Assembly: GCF_029852145.1 (NCBI RefSeq)
Contig: NC_079973.1
Location: forward strand, 11,304,385-11,368,384
Source: Microplitis mediator
Taxonomy: Eukaryota; Arthropoda; Insecta; Hymenoptera; Braconidae
DNA: 64,000 nucleotides
Direction: 5' to 3'
Shown: in pieces, positions 10,855-22,044 of the stretch
How the letters are laid out: each line of letters opens with the position of its first letter
Numbering within the stretch: the first letter of the stretch is position 1
The notes under the pieces: model-generated
Databases searched by the model: none
What the model saw: only the letters and a program-made list of their open reading frames with translations
Told to the model about the DNA's origin: nothing
Made by a program: the position numbers and the translations under genes

Positions 10855-11722
10855 TTTCTAAATATGAATTAGTGATTTTTCACTAATTGAATTAGTGAAT
10901 ATTCACTAATTGTTAATGCTACAATCGTACCACGCAGAATTAGTGAATATTCACTAAATGAATATGTGAGTATTGGAATTCACTGATTTGATAAGTGAAT
11001 ATGAGAATCTACTAAATTGAAAAAAGAATATGGTAATCCACTGATTTCATCAGTAAAAAAAATATAATATTGCGAAAAAAAATATAAGACACCTGTAATT
11101 AGATCCGAAATGTGATTAATGTATTAGAATCATTACTTAGAGGAAGTATACATGATTTTGATTGATGAAAAAATCCCGGTGACTGCTGGGCTCGAACCTG
11201 CATCCTTCCGATTCAAAGTCTTTGATGCTATCCACTGCGCTGACCTACGCATGTGATCGCGTGAGTGTAAATAGTATATTCGTTATGATACCAAACAATA
11301 ACTGATGAAGAAATAAAAAATCCGTGATATTATGATTGACGTACTCTTCATATAAAATATATTATTATTCTGTACTTCTATTTTTTTTTATTTTGAAAGT
11401 TTTTTATTAAAATTTTTAAAAATAGCACCATAATTATTAATTATGTTTATAAACAGTAAAATATTTAATTATTTGCTAGTTAAAGTTACTAGTGAAATTG
11501 TGAAATTCATAAATTAAGAAGGGAATAACAGTTTCACTTGTAGAAATTATGAAAATATCGCTAGTTCAGTAGTGAAAATCACGAATTTGCTAGTGAAAAT
11601 TATAGTACTAAATTTATTAGCGAGAATTCACTAATTTGTTATTTAAATACACTGATTATAAAGTGAATACTGCTTCACTAACGTAATTAATGAAATTTCC
11701 ACTAATTCATGTTTAGAGAGTA
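10855..11722. mobile_element. TIR element with CTAAACATGAATTAGTG ends
   Basis: The left end has CTAAATATGAATTAGTG and the right end has CACTAATTCATGTTTAG. The interior is rich in GAATTAGTGAATATTCACTAATT-type palindromes. A small relative with almost perfect ends is at 59693-59836. A tRNA-derived SINE is nested at 11175-11252. Confidence 0.6.
11175..11252 (-). repeat. tRNA-Arg-like SINE head, family B
   Basis: On the minus strand it has an A-box region (GGTCAGCGCAGTGGATAGC), an anticodon-like arm and a B box (GCAGGTTCGAGCCC). A close relative on the plus strand is at 21639-21714. The surroundings (CAGCAGTC-CCGGGA after the B box) are shared as well, so these are SINE copies and not tRNA genes. 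Confidence 0.65.
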
Positions 11723-11724
11723 GG

Positions 11725-11753
11725 AAGCTATTCTGACTATTTTCAGAATGATG

Positions 11754-11837
<84 letters not shown>

Positions 11838-12290
11838 CTCTTTGTAACTTTTTAACTAATGAATCGATTTGGATGGTTAAGGCAGCAATCGAATGAGCTT
11901 GTTGGCCGTCAACTTTCGTGAACATTTTAGATCATTTGATCAAGTAGACTCGAAAATATTGGCGAATTACAAAAAAAAAAAAATTTTTTTAGTTCTTTAG
12001 TGATTTCTCAGAAACGAGTTGAACGATCAACTTCGAAATCTAATCAGCTCTAGAACATAATAAAACGCGTTGATCACCGCCTTTACCATCTTAATCGGTT
12101 TATTTGTTCGAGAGATATCGTTGGAGAAAGAAATGGTGAAAAGCGGGTTTTTCCAAATATCTTCGAAATGGCTGAACGGATTGGTTCCAAATTGGTATCA
12201 GCTCTAGAATTCAAGAAAACGCGCTGATTGCTACCTCAAACGTCAAAATCGTTTCATTAGTTTAAAAGATATCGGCGCTGAAAATTTAAA
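11725..12290 (+). repeat. Microsatellite-bearing dispersed repeat, copy a
   Basis: The order is ATTCTGACTATTTTCAGAATG, a (GT)n tract, then TAACTTTTTAACTAATGAAT and downstream segments. The same order is found at 15370-16915 (interrupted by a hAT-like element) and inverted at 19970-20600. The microsatellite always occupies the same internal site. Confidence 0.65.
11757..11834. repeat. (GT)n microsatellite
   Basis: An uninterrupted GT dinucleotide tract of about 78 bases. Open frames across it are artefacts. Confidence 0.97.
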
Positions 12291-12337
12291 AAAATTACAT
12301 AAAAAGTTATTTTGTCCGGATAAATCAAAATATAATG

Positions 12338-13091
12338 TAGGGGAGGGTGGGGCAGAGCGGCCCCCCTGAAATTTTGACCGAAAAAAAAATTTTTTTTTTT
12401 TCGACTAATTACTATAAATCCGATATGTTTGCGCATTTTTACCCCTACGCATGACATTTGGGGCAAAATGGACAAGCCCAAAATTTTGAAAAAGTGATTT
12501 TTTCATATTTTTATCGTCAAATTAAAAAAAAATTATTATAATTCCACATTTCTAGCCCTACGCATAACACCTGGGGCAAAATGGCCCAGCCGAAACTTCC
12601 GAAAAAATTATTTTTTTATATTTTTCGGCCGTTTCTCCATGTAAGAGGCAAATTTGGTCACTAAAAATTTATAAAAATTAAATTTTTTTTTTTAGTTGAT
12701 AAATTTTTGAAATAAAGTAAAATTATAGAATTGATTTTTTTTTTTATTAAATAACAATTAGTAATTAAGGTAATCGAGAATGAACGATTTTTTAGGCTTT
12801 AAAAAATTTTTTTCGAGTAATATAAAACCAAAAATAGTTGTCAAGAGAAAGAAATACATTCTTAGAGATGAAAACAATTAAAAAAAAAAAAAAACGAAAA
12901 AAAAAATTTTTTTTATCACTTTTTGAAGGGGGGCCGCTCTGCCCCACAAAAAAAAAAAAAATTTTTTCAGAATTTTGGCAAAATGTCCATAAATTTGTTC
13001 GAAATAGAACGAAAGTAAAGTGATCTTATGGTTGAAAGCCACAAAAAATAATAATTGGCTTAGGGGGGCCGCTCTGCCCCACCCTCCCCTA
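12338..13091. mobile_element. G-rich-ended TIR element, copy A
   Basis: The left terminus is TAGGGGAGGGTGGGGCAGAG and the right terminus is its reverse complement ending CCACCCTCCCCTA. Both sides can be read with a TA duplication. The interior is low-complexity A/T with the phrase GGGGCAAAATGG. It has no coding capacity. The related copy B is at 28921-29462 and a looser relative at 32570-32790. Confidence 0.75.
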
Positions 13092-13336
13092 CTAAATGTG
13101 TCTGAAATCAACACTTCCTCTTGTTGGTCTCTTTCAATCACCATATAATTTCATGTAACTTGTTCTTTAGTTTAAATTATATAATCAGCAAAAAATTGAA
13201 AAAACCCAGTTTTTAATATTTTTTCGGATATTTCATATATTATTGCTCTGACCTAAGTCAAAACTCATTTCAGTCTTGATTTTGATCACTGAAATTGATT
13301 TCTGCCTCGATATATTTATTTCATTGAACATAATCA

Positions 13337-14074
13337 ACACGGAAAGAAAATTATGGCAGCGGTTCCCATAATTTTGTGAAATTTTTTCCTATACCATCAT
13401 AGGAATTACGACCATAAATTATGGGAGCGGTTCCTATAATTATAGGAATGTTTCCCATAATTATAGGAATAGTTCCTATAATTATGGGAATGATACCCAT
13501 AACACTGTAGGAATGGTTCCTATAAATATAGGAAGGGTTCCTATAATTTATGGGCATACTTTCTATAATATTGTGGGAATCATTCCTATAATTTATGGGA
13601 ATGGTTCCTAAAATTTATAGGAACCGTTCCTATAAATTATAGGAACCATTCCCATAATATTATGGGAATGGTTCCTATAATATTATGGGAATGGTTCCCA
13701 TATTATCATGAAAAAATTATTTTTAAGAAGTGTGGTAATCACTTCTACAATACACAGAAATATTATTAAACATAAAACAAAAATTCAAACATTGAAAAAA
13801 AAAATCGTATTTGGCAACAAAACATTCAAATTTTTAACAAGAATTTTTTGTCAGCACAAAACATTCAAGAAAATTCAAATTTTGGGAAATTTCTACACTT
13901 TTGTGCAAAAAAAAAATTTTATGATATTATAGGGATGGTTCCCATCACATTATGGGAATAGTTCCCATAATATTATAGGAATAGTTCCTATACCAATATA
14001 GGAACCATTCCTATACAAATATGGGAACCATTCCCATAATGCATAGCAAAACTTCCCATAATTTTCTTTCCGTG
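13337..14074. mobile_element. CACGGAAAG-ended palindrome-array element, copy 1
   Basis: The termini are CACGGAAAGAAAATTATGG and its reverse complement CCATAATTTTCTTTCCGTG. The interior is a long array of about 20-base imperfect palindromes of the type TTATGGGAA-TGG-TTCCTATAA. A 200-base A-rich core (13710-13925) is shared, inverted, with copy 2. It has no coding capacity. Confidence 0.8.
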
Positions 14075-14194
14075 AAGAATAAAAATTTGAAAACCGCTTC
14101 TTCATTAATAATTTTTGATTCTTGACTTATCAAACTTTAGCAAAAAACATAACTTGGTAGAGCTTGTAAAGTTCATAAAAAATAATATCAGGTA

Positions 14195-14310
14195 ATAGCA
14201 TTTTCGAGCTCGAAGAGCTCAAAAATATATTCACAGTAATGTTTTCAAGCTCCTTGAGCTCGAAAACAGCGGGAAGTTTTGGGGCTGGCCCACAGGGTCA
14301 ACCGACGCCC
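14195..14310. repeat. GAGCTCGAAAA / GGCCAGCCCC repeat fragment
   Basis: GAGCTCGAAGAGCTCAAAAA, then TGAGCTCGAAAACAGCGGGA, then GGGGCTGGCCCACAGGGTCA: the reverse orientation of the fragment at 1955. From 14311 to 14970 I see only AT-rich sequence. Confidence 0.6.
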
Positions 14311-14974
14311 AGATTTTTTTTGTAACAGTTACTATACTTTAAAATATATGCCTCGATTATATTTCGTTATATTGGAATTTATAACTGGCAAATTATATTT
14401 TAAAAATATACAATGCTCTATAATAAAATATATTTTTTTTTATGAACATTATATTCAAACATACATAAATTTTTGCCGTTTTATATAATTAGATATTTTT
14501 GTATATAAAATAAAAAAAAAATTTTTTTTCATGCGGGTTAACTCCGATGTCAGTTAATTATTGTTTTAATTGTTTTTCCTGCAATTGCAAGTCTTTAAAA
14601 TAACGATTACTTTTGTGGCCATGGTCAGTTCAAAGTTATGTCAGGTATTATCAATGTTGGTCTTTAATTGTTTACCTATCTAAAATAAATAAATGTATAC
14701 CAATTACTCGACGTCTAATTAGCAAATTGACTAACTTAACATTTTGTAGTCGGTAATTCTATGCAATATTCAAATAGTAATAGTTAAAAAAAAATATTAT
14801 AATTTTTAAGATACTTTTTTTTCCATAAATAGAGAATTTTCTGAAATGGAGACAATTAGAACGTCGAACTGCAACAATGATGTAATCTATTCTAGAACTT
14901 AGTATTCTTCTTATAAATTTTTTCTAGACATAAATAAAATTATTAGAAGCCCACGATTTAATCTAGTTGTGTCC

Positions 14975-15132
14975 TTCGGCATCACAATTATTTTTTAAAA
15001 CAGTAGATCAAAAACAGCTTAAAATTTTTTTAAAAGATCAAAAACAGATCAAAAATAGTTCAAATACAGACCGATTAGTCCAAATGCAGTCCAGTTAGAC
15101 TAAAATCCGATCGAATTTTTCGACTCGGGAAT
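14975..15132. repeat. CCCGGGTC-family element, truncated copy
   Basis: It contains GATCAAAAACAG repeats, GACTAAAATC and the terminal TTTTTCGACTCGGG shared with the complete element at 36131-37125. Only one end is present. Confidence 0.65.
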
Positions 15133-15369
15133 ATTTAATCTATTTATAATATAGACTAATATTTAATAAATAAAGAATATTTAATACATATGATTTATCA
15201 AATGTTAGTAAGCTTTTTTTCTCAGTGTATGAACAACGAACCAATCAAATTTCGACTTCTATCGTTCTACACAATTTGTAACTTCCCGCCAAAAAAATTG
15301 TAAGTTTTCAAAAATTCGGGAAGTTATTGGTTTCTGTACGATTTACGAAAATCAAATTTCTAAGAGATC

Positions 15370-16915
15370 TTGACGTTTCGAGGTTCTAGGATGTTATTCT
15401 GACTAATTTCAAGATGATGTCTGAGTGTATGTATGTATGTACTAGGGTGATTCAAAAAATAACTATTTCTTTTTTTTTCTTCCAAACAGGTTCAAAAGTT
15501 TCATTTAGATAAAAAAAGACGCCTGTAAAAATTAGAGCTCTTAATATTAACATTAAGAGGTTCCTCATCGCACTTTTCTATTTCCCTTAAGAATACCATG
15601 GGAAAAATTTTTTTTACGTCTTCTGATTTTTATAAGTAGCTAACGATGCGTCATAGGAATAATTGGCAGGCACATTTTTGTAGGGAATTGAATGCTCTAC
15701 AAAAAAAGATTCTTATCATTTTTTGAGGAATCTATTTGTTCAAAAGTTATTTGAGGTTGAAGTCAAATTCATATTAAATTTTGAGATTTTTATACTTTTC
15801 CGGCGAAACTATCAGACCTATTAAAAAATATCATTGTACCTTTTTTGTAGACAATTTTATTCCCTAGAAGTTATTTGAAATAAAGTTTTTTCGAATTCCG
15901 CATTGTTTTCTAGTTATTTTTATTTTAATGTCATGCTCATAAAAAAATTCGTCTTCTGATCGATTTTAAGAGCTTGACATTAAAATAAAAATAACTAGAA
16001 AACAATGCGGAATTCGAAAAAACTTTATCCGAAATAAAATTGTCTACAAAAAAGGTCCAATGATATTTTGAAATAGGTCTGATACTTTCGCCGGAAAAGT
16101 AAGAAAATCTCAAAATTTAATATGAATTTGACTTCAACCTCAAATAATTTTTGAACAAATAGATTCCTCAAAAAATGATAAGAATCTTTTTTTGTAGAGC
16201 ATTCAATTTCCTACAAAAATATGTCTGCCAATTATTCTTATGACGCATCGTTAGCTACTTATAAAAATCAGAAGACGTAAAAAAATTTTTTCCATGTTAT
16301 TCTTATAAGAAATAGAAAAGTGCAATGCGGACAATGTTAATATTAATATTCAGAGCTCTAATTTTCACATGCGTCTTTTTTTATCTAAACGAAACTATTG
16401 AACCTGTTTGGAAGAACAAAAAAAAATTTGTTTGTTTTCTGAATCACCCTAGTATGTACGTATATTAATACCTGTATCTTTCGAACGGATGAACCGATTT
16501 TGAACTTTAGGGTGTCATTCGACGCAGCTCGTCAATATCTTGAAGCTGTAATAAATTGAGCTTGATCAGTATGGCTCGTTTAGAGATTTTCCAACAAGAA
16601 CATTATTTCAAAAACGATTTTTTTTGGATAGCTTTTAATGTGCTCGATGGATTGATTCCAAAATTAACTGGGCTCTAAAGCTTTATAAGCCGTGTCGAAT
16701 GCCACCAAAAATATCAAAATCGGTTCATTCGTTCGCGAGATATCGTGGGAGAACGAAATGCTAAAAAACGTTTTTTTTCGAAAACAATGGCATACAAAAG
16801 TATTTTCGAGCTCTAGGAGCTCAAAAATGTGTTTACAATAATGTTTTCGGGCTCAAGGAGCTCGAAAACAGCGGAAAGTTTTGGGGCTGGCCCGCAGGGT
16901 CAACCGATAGACCGA
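15370..16915 (+). repeat. Microsatellite-bearing dispersed repeat, copy b (hAT-interrupted)
   Basis: The left part (15370-15442) matches the pre-microsatellite segment of copy a. The right part (16452-16915) carries the downstream segments and the closing GAGCTCGAAAACAGCGG / GGCTGGCCC block. The fold-back element at 15443-16451 has split the short GTAT tract. Confidence 0.65.
15443..16451. mobile_element. hAT-like fold-back element, copy 1
   Basis: The ends are TAGGGTGATTCAAAAAAT and GAATCACCCTA, flanked by a perfect 8-bp duplication GTATGTAC at 15435-15442 and 16452-16459. The two arms, each about 490 bases, are near-perfect inverted copies around a short loop near 15940-15970. It has no coding capacity. 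The 8-bp duplication and YAGGG-type end point to mobilisation by a hAT transposase. Confidence 0.88.
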
Positions 16916-17175
16916 TTTTTTCATGTGAATCATATGCAATACTTAGAAACCTATCAATCATGAAGTAACATAACCTCAACAAAGTCATCATACATCCAGA
17001 TTCTCTCGCAGTTATCGAAGTGAATAGGAACTGCAATTGATTTTGCAAGAAATTAATAAAATTTAATATTCTGTTCTTTTCGTCATTTTAAATAACGGTG
17101 ACTTGGAAAAGTATTTAGTGACATAGCAACTGAAGGTTAACAAGCTATTGCATTATCGGTAATAGCTCTAATGAG

Positions 17176-17260
17176 TATAAATAGAGTTTTCCGACATTGC
17201 CGGGGCACACTTCGAATCTTCAAGTTGTTACTAACAATCTTGTCTCGTATTGTTGTAAGT
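17176..17260 (+). promoter_or_regulatory. Promoter and 5' leader exon of knottin gene
   Basis: A TATAAATA box at 17176-17183 is followed about 30 bases on by the likely start site near 17207. A candidate leader exon ends at 17254 before GTAAGT (17255). A matching acceptor, TTATTACAG, ends at 17643, placing the ATG at 17670 in the next exon. This is inferred from motifs only. Confidence 0.55.
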
Positions 17261-17669
17261 AAAAATAAATTTTCTATATTTTTTTTTTTTTAGGGTAATA
17301 TAGTTCACTTGGAAATTTTTTTTAAATTTCATTTTAAAATTTGTCTCATCTACTTCAATTCTGACCGAAAATTTAAATATTTTTTATAACAATTAGAAAA
17401 AATAAAAAATCTGAAAAACGGTTGACCCTACGGGCCAGTACCGAAACTTCCCGCTGTTTTCGAGCTCCTTGAACTTGAAAATATTATTGCCAAAACATGT
17501 TTATAATAAGTACACGATATAATAGGTTTTCTTTAAAATTATGATTCCTTTTCTCTCAGTCCTTCGTTTAAATTGAAGTCAAAAAAATATATAGAGAACG
17601 CAATAAACGACAGCTTTTGAATATTTTAATTTCTTTATTACAGATATCACTTCATTTTATTGCTTTGAA

Positions 17670-18975
17670 ATGAAATTTCTCAATTGTTTCATCTTTTTGA
17701 TTGTTTTCGTCTCTCTAGCTTTTGCGAAGACGATTTATTATGAAGGATGCATTTCGGCGGGTAAAGTACGTATGAAAATTAATTTCTTAAGAGCTATAAT
17801 TTTTTTTATATTTTATTAAAATTACCCGGGTCAAAAATAAAACTTGACTTAGACTTAGTTTACCGAGTCGAAATTCGGAGCCGTTTTTCACAAGACAAAC
17901 TCAACTTTTTTTACGGAGACATGAAATACATCGAGTTTTCGCCTTGGTTTAGACCCAACTGGCTTACTTAGTCACGATTTAAAACGAAAAAGTTGAAATT
18001 AAGTCGAAATTGACTTCCCTGGTTAAAAATACTGATTGAAAAGAATTAAAAACGATGAAATTCGAATTCTTTTCAATAATTTCAATTCTTTTGGTTGTAT
18101 ATATAGGTATACGGTTTGCATAGACCGGCCGCTTCTCGATTCTTTTCAATCAGTATTATTAACCAGGAAAAGTTTAGATTTATCCGACTTAAATTATAAG
18201 GGGAAACAGTCAAAGCCAAGGTGAAATAACTTTTATATATTAAGGCGAAAGTAAGGCGAATAAATAACTTTTTTCCGACTTGGTTCAGCGAGTCAAAAGT
18301 ATGGTGAATGACTATCTTGCTCGAAATAAAGACGAATAAGTTCAAACTAAGATCACAGAATACAAATAAGTTGAGTTGAAACTAAAATGAAAAAAGTTCA
18401 AAAATTTAATGCAAGTCGAAAAAGTCGAGATCTTATCGAAAAATTCGCCTGAATCAAGTTTTATTTTTGATCCGGGTAGGAATCAGGGCCTATTTGTTTT
18501 CACTTTTAACTAACTTCAAATTAATCATGTATTTTAGAGCTTACTTTTGAGCCTTTTGGGTGTAAATTAAAATGTTACAACAAATTTCCTTTCAACAGTA
18601 ATTTCATAAAAATTTACCAGTTTTTGATAAGAATAGGCGTAAAAAAATTTTCTATTTTCATTATTAATATTATAGAGTTTATATGATGTAAGACAAATAT
18701 TTGCATCCAAGATTTGCTTACTGATATCATTATTATTGTTATTATTATGATTATTATTATTGTTAGTTCGAAAAAAAAACATTTCATTAGCAAAAAGTTG
18801 GGTAGAAAAATTAACAATTGTAAATAAATTTATTTCGTTACAGTGTAGTCCCAACGGGAATGGATCACCATGTTGTGCTGGCCTTAAATGCAATCGTATA
18901 TTTAACGATTATGCACTGTGTCAAGATATCAACCCGACAACGGAAGCAAGTTCTGGTTTCTTTCCCTGGGGATAA
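17670..18975 (+). CDS. Secreted six-cysteine knottin-like peptide (two coding exons)
   Basis: Coding exon 1 is 17670-17765 and coding exon 2 is 18844-18975. The phase-0 intron 17766-18843 has a GTACGT donor and TTACAG acceptor. The product is 75 residues: a signal peptide of about 19 residues ending at AFA, a short spacer, then C-x5-C-x8-CC-x4-C-x9-C and a hydrophobic tail ending PWG. This spacing is that of the inhibitor cystine knot fold found in arthropod venom peptides, omega-conotoxin-like insect peptides and some antimicrobial peptides. Function cannot be chosen from spacing alone. A leader exon and TATA box are upstream, and AATAAA overlaps the region just after the stop (18977). The intron is largely a TIR element with another nested inside. 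All six cysteines are intact and the frame is open, so the gene looks functional. It is too small to be found without joining the exons. Confidence 0.82.
17825..18476. mobile_element. CCCGGGTC-ended TIR element in the knottin intron
   Basis: The termini are CCCGGGTCAAAAATAAAACT and AGTTTTATTTTTGATCCGGG, flanked by TA at 17823-17824 and 18477-18478. It contains repeated GTCGAAA/GACTTA motifs and a nested fold-back at 18019-18169. It has no coding capacity. Confidence 0.75.
18019..18169. mobile_element. Small nested fold-back element
   Basis: CCTGGTTAAAAATACTGATT and AATCAGTATTATTAACCAGG form the two ends, with AAGAAT next to each arm. It lies inside the CCCGGGTC element in the knottin intron. 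Confidence 0.65.
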
Positions 18976-19965
18976 AAATAAAAGTTGATTTCTCTTTTAA
19001 CACATCCTCGAATTATACGCCATTGAGTCCTTATGGTCGGCAGCTAAACATATCATGTTCAACACAGCAGGTAATGAAGATACGTAATTGTTCAAATGAT
19101 GACGTCAGCCGTCCAAATATATTGAAGTAAATCAATGCGTAATCTCGTAATGAAATTTTCCATCATACTTCAAGCGCTCTTTATTACCTGTGGCAGGTTA
19201 GCAGCCGTCTGTAGACACTCATAGGCGTAATTTTCAAGCATTTGTTAAAAAAACTAATTTTTATATTGCGTGCAATATATAAACTATTATCCGACGAACA
19301 TAAAAAAAAATTAAAATTTTCTTTCTCCCCATTGATCTAAATTATTGTTTTGTTAAATCCAAACTTCTAACTATTAAAATTTGGCACGATGGCTTCCCAA
19401 GTAGAAACGGTTTCACCGAAATTCATAATAAAATTTAAAACTACTTCAGAAAAATGATCTTCAGAAAAATTATTCACATCAGTTAACTTTTAATTAAATA
19501 AGAATCTTCCAGAACCTGAGAATAAAAAAAAATTATTTTTCATAAAAAATTTCATTGTTTCTACACTAGTTGGCCATTTCGCTCTACCATTTTATTTATT
19601 ATTTGATGTTATAAAAATTATGTTTTCGAACTATTTATTCAAATAAATTTAATTAGAATAATATAAACTTTTTATTTGCCCACAAATAATTATTTAAATG
19701 AACAAAAAGTATTCGAATTGACACAATAATAAATTACATCACGAAAATATAATCGTATTTCTTCTTCTTGTCCTTTATGAGACGTTTTAATAGAGCTCGG
19801 AGAAAAAAGGTTACAGAGCTCTAAAGTTGAGAAAAATTGAAATACTAAGAAAGAAGTTTTGTAGTCTAATATTATTTTGAGGGATTGTAAATTAAAGAAT
19901 AGATACATTGAACCTGAATTTTTAATTTCAATTACAGTTGAATTTTGTAGAAAAAAAAAATGTGG
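18976..19965. other. Downstream of knottin gene; no further gene seen
   Basis: AT-rich sequence with only short open frames and no recognisable motif. It includes the likely 3' untranslated region of the knottin gene. Confidence 0.4.
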
Positions 19966-19969
19966 ACAA

Positions 19970-20600
19970 TGAGCCCTAAAACTTCCTACTGTTTTCGAGC
20001 ACCTTGAGCTTGGAAATGTTATTGTGAATACATATTTGAGCTCTTCATAAGGATTTAAATGAGTTTTGACCTCAGATCAGAGGGCTAATGTATAAACTAT
20101 CTGACAAAATCGCTAAAACAGGCTTTATTTAATCTTTTTGGTGATAGTGTTATTTAAACTTAAGAACGAGTTACATTATATTATGTGGTAATTTTGTTGC
20201 ACTTTAAGGCTGAATATCATTTCGAATTGATTAATCAAGTCGTTTCAGAGATATTTAAAAAAAAACATATTTTTTCTCCAACGATTTCTGTCAAACGAAT
20301 TTACCGATTAACCTTATGGTTCTTGCGGCGATCGACTCGTTTTATAAAGTTCGAGAGCTGATTCGATTATAGAATTGATTCACTGAGTCGTTTATAAGAA
20401 ACTTCGAAAAATCTGAAAAAAAAATCATGTTTTTTTGTTCGTAGTTTTCAATTTTTTCAGTCTATTCGATCGAATGATTCAAAAATTTCAATAAACTTGA
20501 CGGCTACTAAGCTCTTTCGATTGCCTTAAGAATCATCTAAATCGGTTAATTTATTAAAAAGTTATGAAAAGTTAAAGACACACACACACACACCGTCACA
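19970..20600 (-). repeat. Microsatellite-bearing dispersed repeat, copy c
   Basis: An inverted copy of the family at 11725. It starts with the GAGC-rich block (19970-20050), passes through segments about responses to AACGAATTTACCGATT-type sequence, and ends with AAAAAGTTATGAAAAGTTAA and a (CA)n tract at 20579-20593. Confidence 0.55.
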
Positions 20601-21189
20601 AAAATTTACTCAACACCTATCTATAGCACTAGTATTAATTAAATATAATTATAGTATTTTTTGCTCGGATATCAGTTAATTATTGTTTAAACTGTTTTTC
20701 CTGCTATTGCAAGTCTTTAAAATAACGATTACCTTAAAGTAATTTATGTCCATGGTCAGTTCAAAGTTATGTAAGGTAGTATCAACTTTTGTCTGAAATT
20801 GTTTCCCTATCTAAAATAAATGGATGTATATCAATTACTCGACGTTATAATTAGCTAATTTTCTAATTTAATATTTTGTAGTCAGTAATCCTGAGAAATT
20901 TTCGAAAATTAATAGTAAAAAAATGTATTGTCGTTTATGAAATACTTTTTTTTTTAATAATTCGATTCGAGTCGAGACGAATAATTCGTGAATTCGAATA
21001 TTCACACATCCCTAGTTATTTTGCATTAATTAATGTTTTTCATATTATTTTATTAAAATTATAACAATAAAAAAATACATTTGCATGTTTAGGTTTCCAC
21101 TATATTTAAGTGGTGTATTACCGTACGATGGACGGTGTGGCTCAATAAGTTATAGATCAAATTAAATGGAATATAGTATAGTGCCGGAT

Positions 21190-22044
21190 CCCGACTAGAA
21201 TTTCTTCCTGATTTGCCTGAAGTACCATAAGGACCTTATCAGCTTAATATAAGGTTTGCCTTATTAGGGCAAACCTGACAAGTTCCTTGTCAGGACCTCA
21301 TCAGGATATCCCTATCCAAAAAAAAGTTATTTGCCATCGGGTCAACCTGACGAGTTCCTGATCAGGACCTCATCAGGATATTCCTATTCATAAAAAAGTT
21401 ATTTGCCATCGGGTCAACCTGACAAGTTACTTGTCAGGACCTTGTCAGGATATCCTTATTCAAAAAAAAAGTTATCCCGTCTCTTTAAATATACCATTTA
21501 CAGGCTAAAAATTAAAAAAAGTACAAAAGAATATTATATAAAAATCACGTCAATCATTGCAGCACAGATTTTTTACTTCTTCATCAGTTATTCTTTGACA
21601 TCATAATGAATATTATATTTACACTTTCAAGATCACATGTGTATGTTAGCGCAGTGGATAGCATCGAGGACTTAGAATCGGAAGGACGCAGGTTCGAGCC
21701 CAGCAGTCATCGGGAATTTTCATCAATAAAAAATATGCTTAATTCCTCTAATTAATGCTCTCAATGCGATAGATAACATTCTCGATCGAATTTAAATTCT
21801 CTTATTTTTTTTTTGCAATTTAATATTTTTTTTAAAATAATTACTAATAAGGTAATCCTGATAAGGATTTGATGAGGATATCCTGGTAAGGGCCTGATAA
21901 GGCAATCCCGATAAGGACCTCATGGGTCTTAAACGTTACATCCATATCAGGATCCTCGTCAGGATACCCTGATCGGGACCTTGTTTGAAATAAGGTTAAC
22001 CCGATAAGGACCTCGTCAGGCCCTTATGAAAAATTTTAGTCGGG
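21190..22044. mobile_element. CCCGACTA-ended TIR element
   Basis: The ends are CCCGACTAGAATTT and AAATTTTAGTCGGG, with the 2-bp duplication AT at 21188-21189 and 22045-22046. The uninterrupted SINE at about 7640-7650 supports the boundary. The interior consists of diverged repeats around CAGGACCTCATCAGGATATC and GACAAGTTCCTTGTCAGG. A tRNA-Arg-like SINE head is nested at 21639-21714. Confidence 0.8.
21639..21714 (+). repeat. tRNA-Arg-like SINE head, family B, copy 2
   Basis: It has GTTAGCGCAGTGGATAGC (A box region), an anticodon-like arm with GGACTTAGAATC, and GCAGGTTCGAGCCC (B box). The context after the B box is the same as in the minus-strand copy at 11175-11252. Confidence 0.65.
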
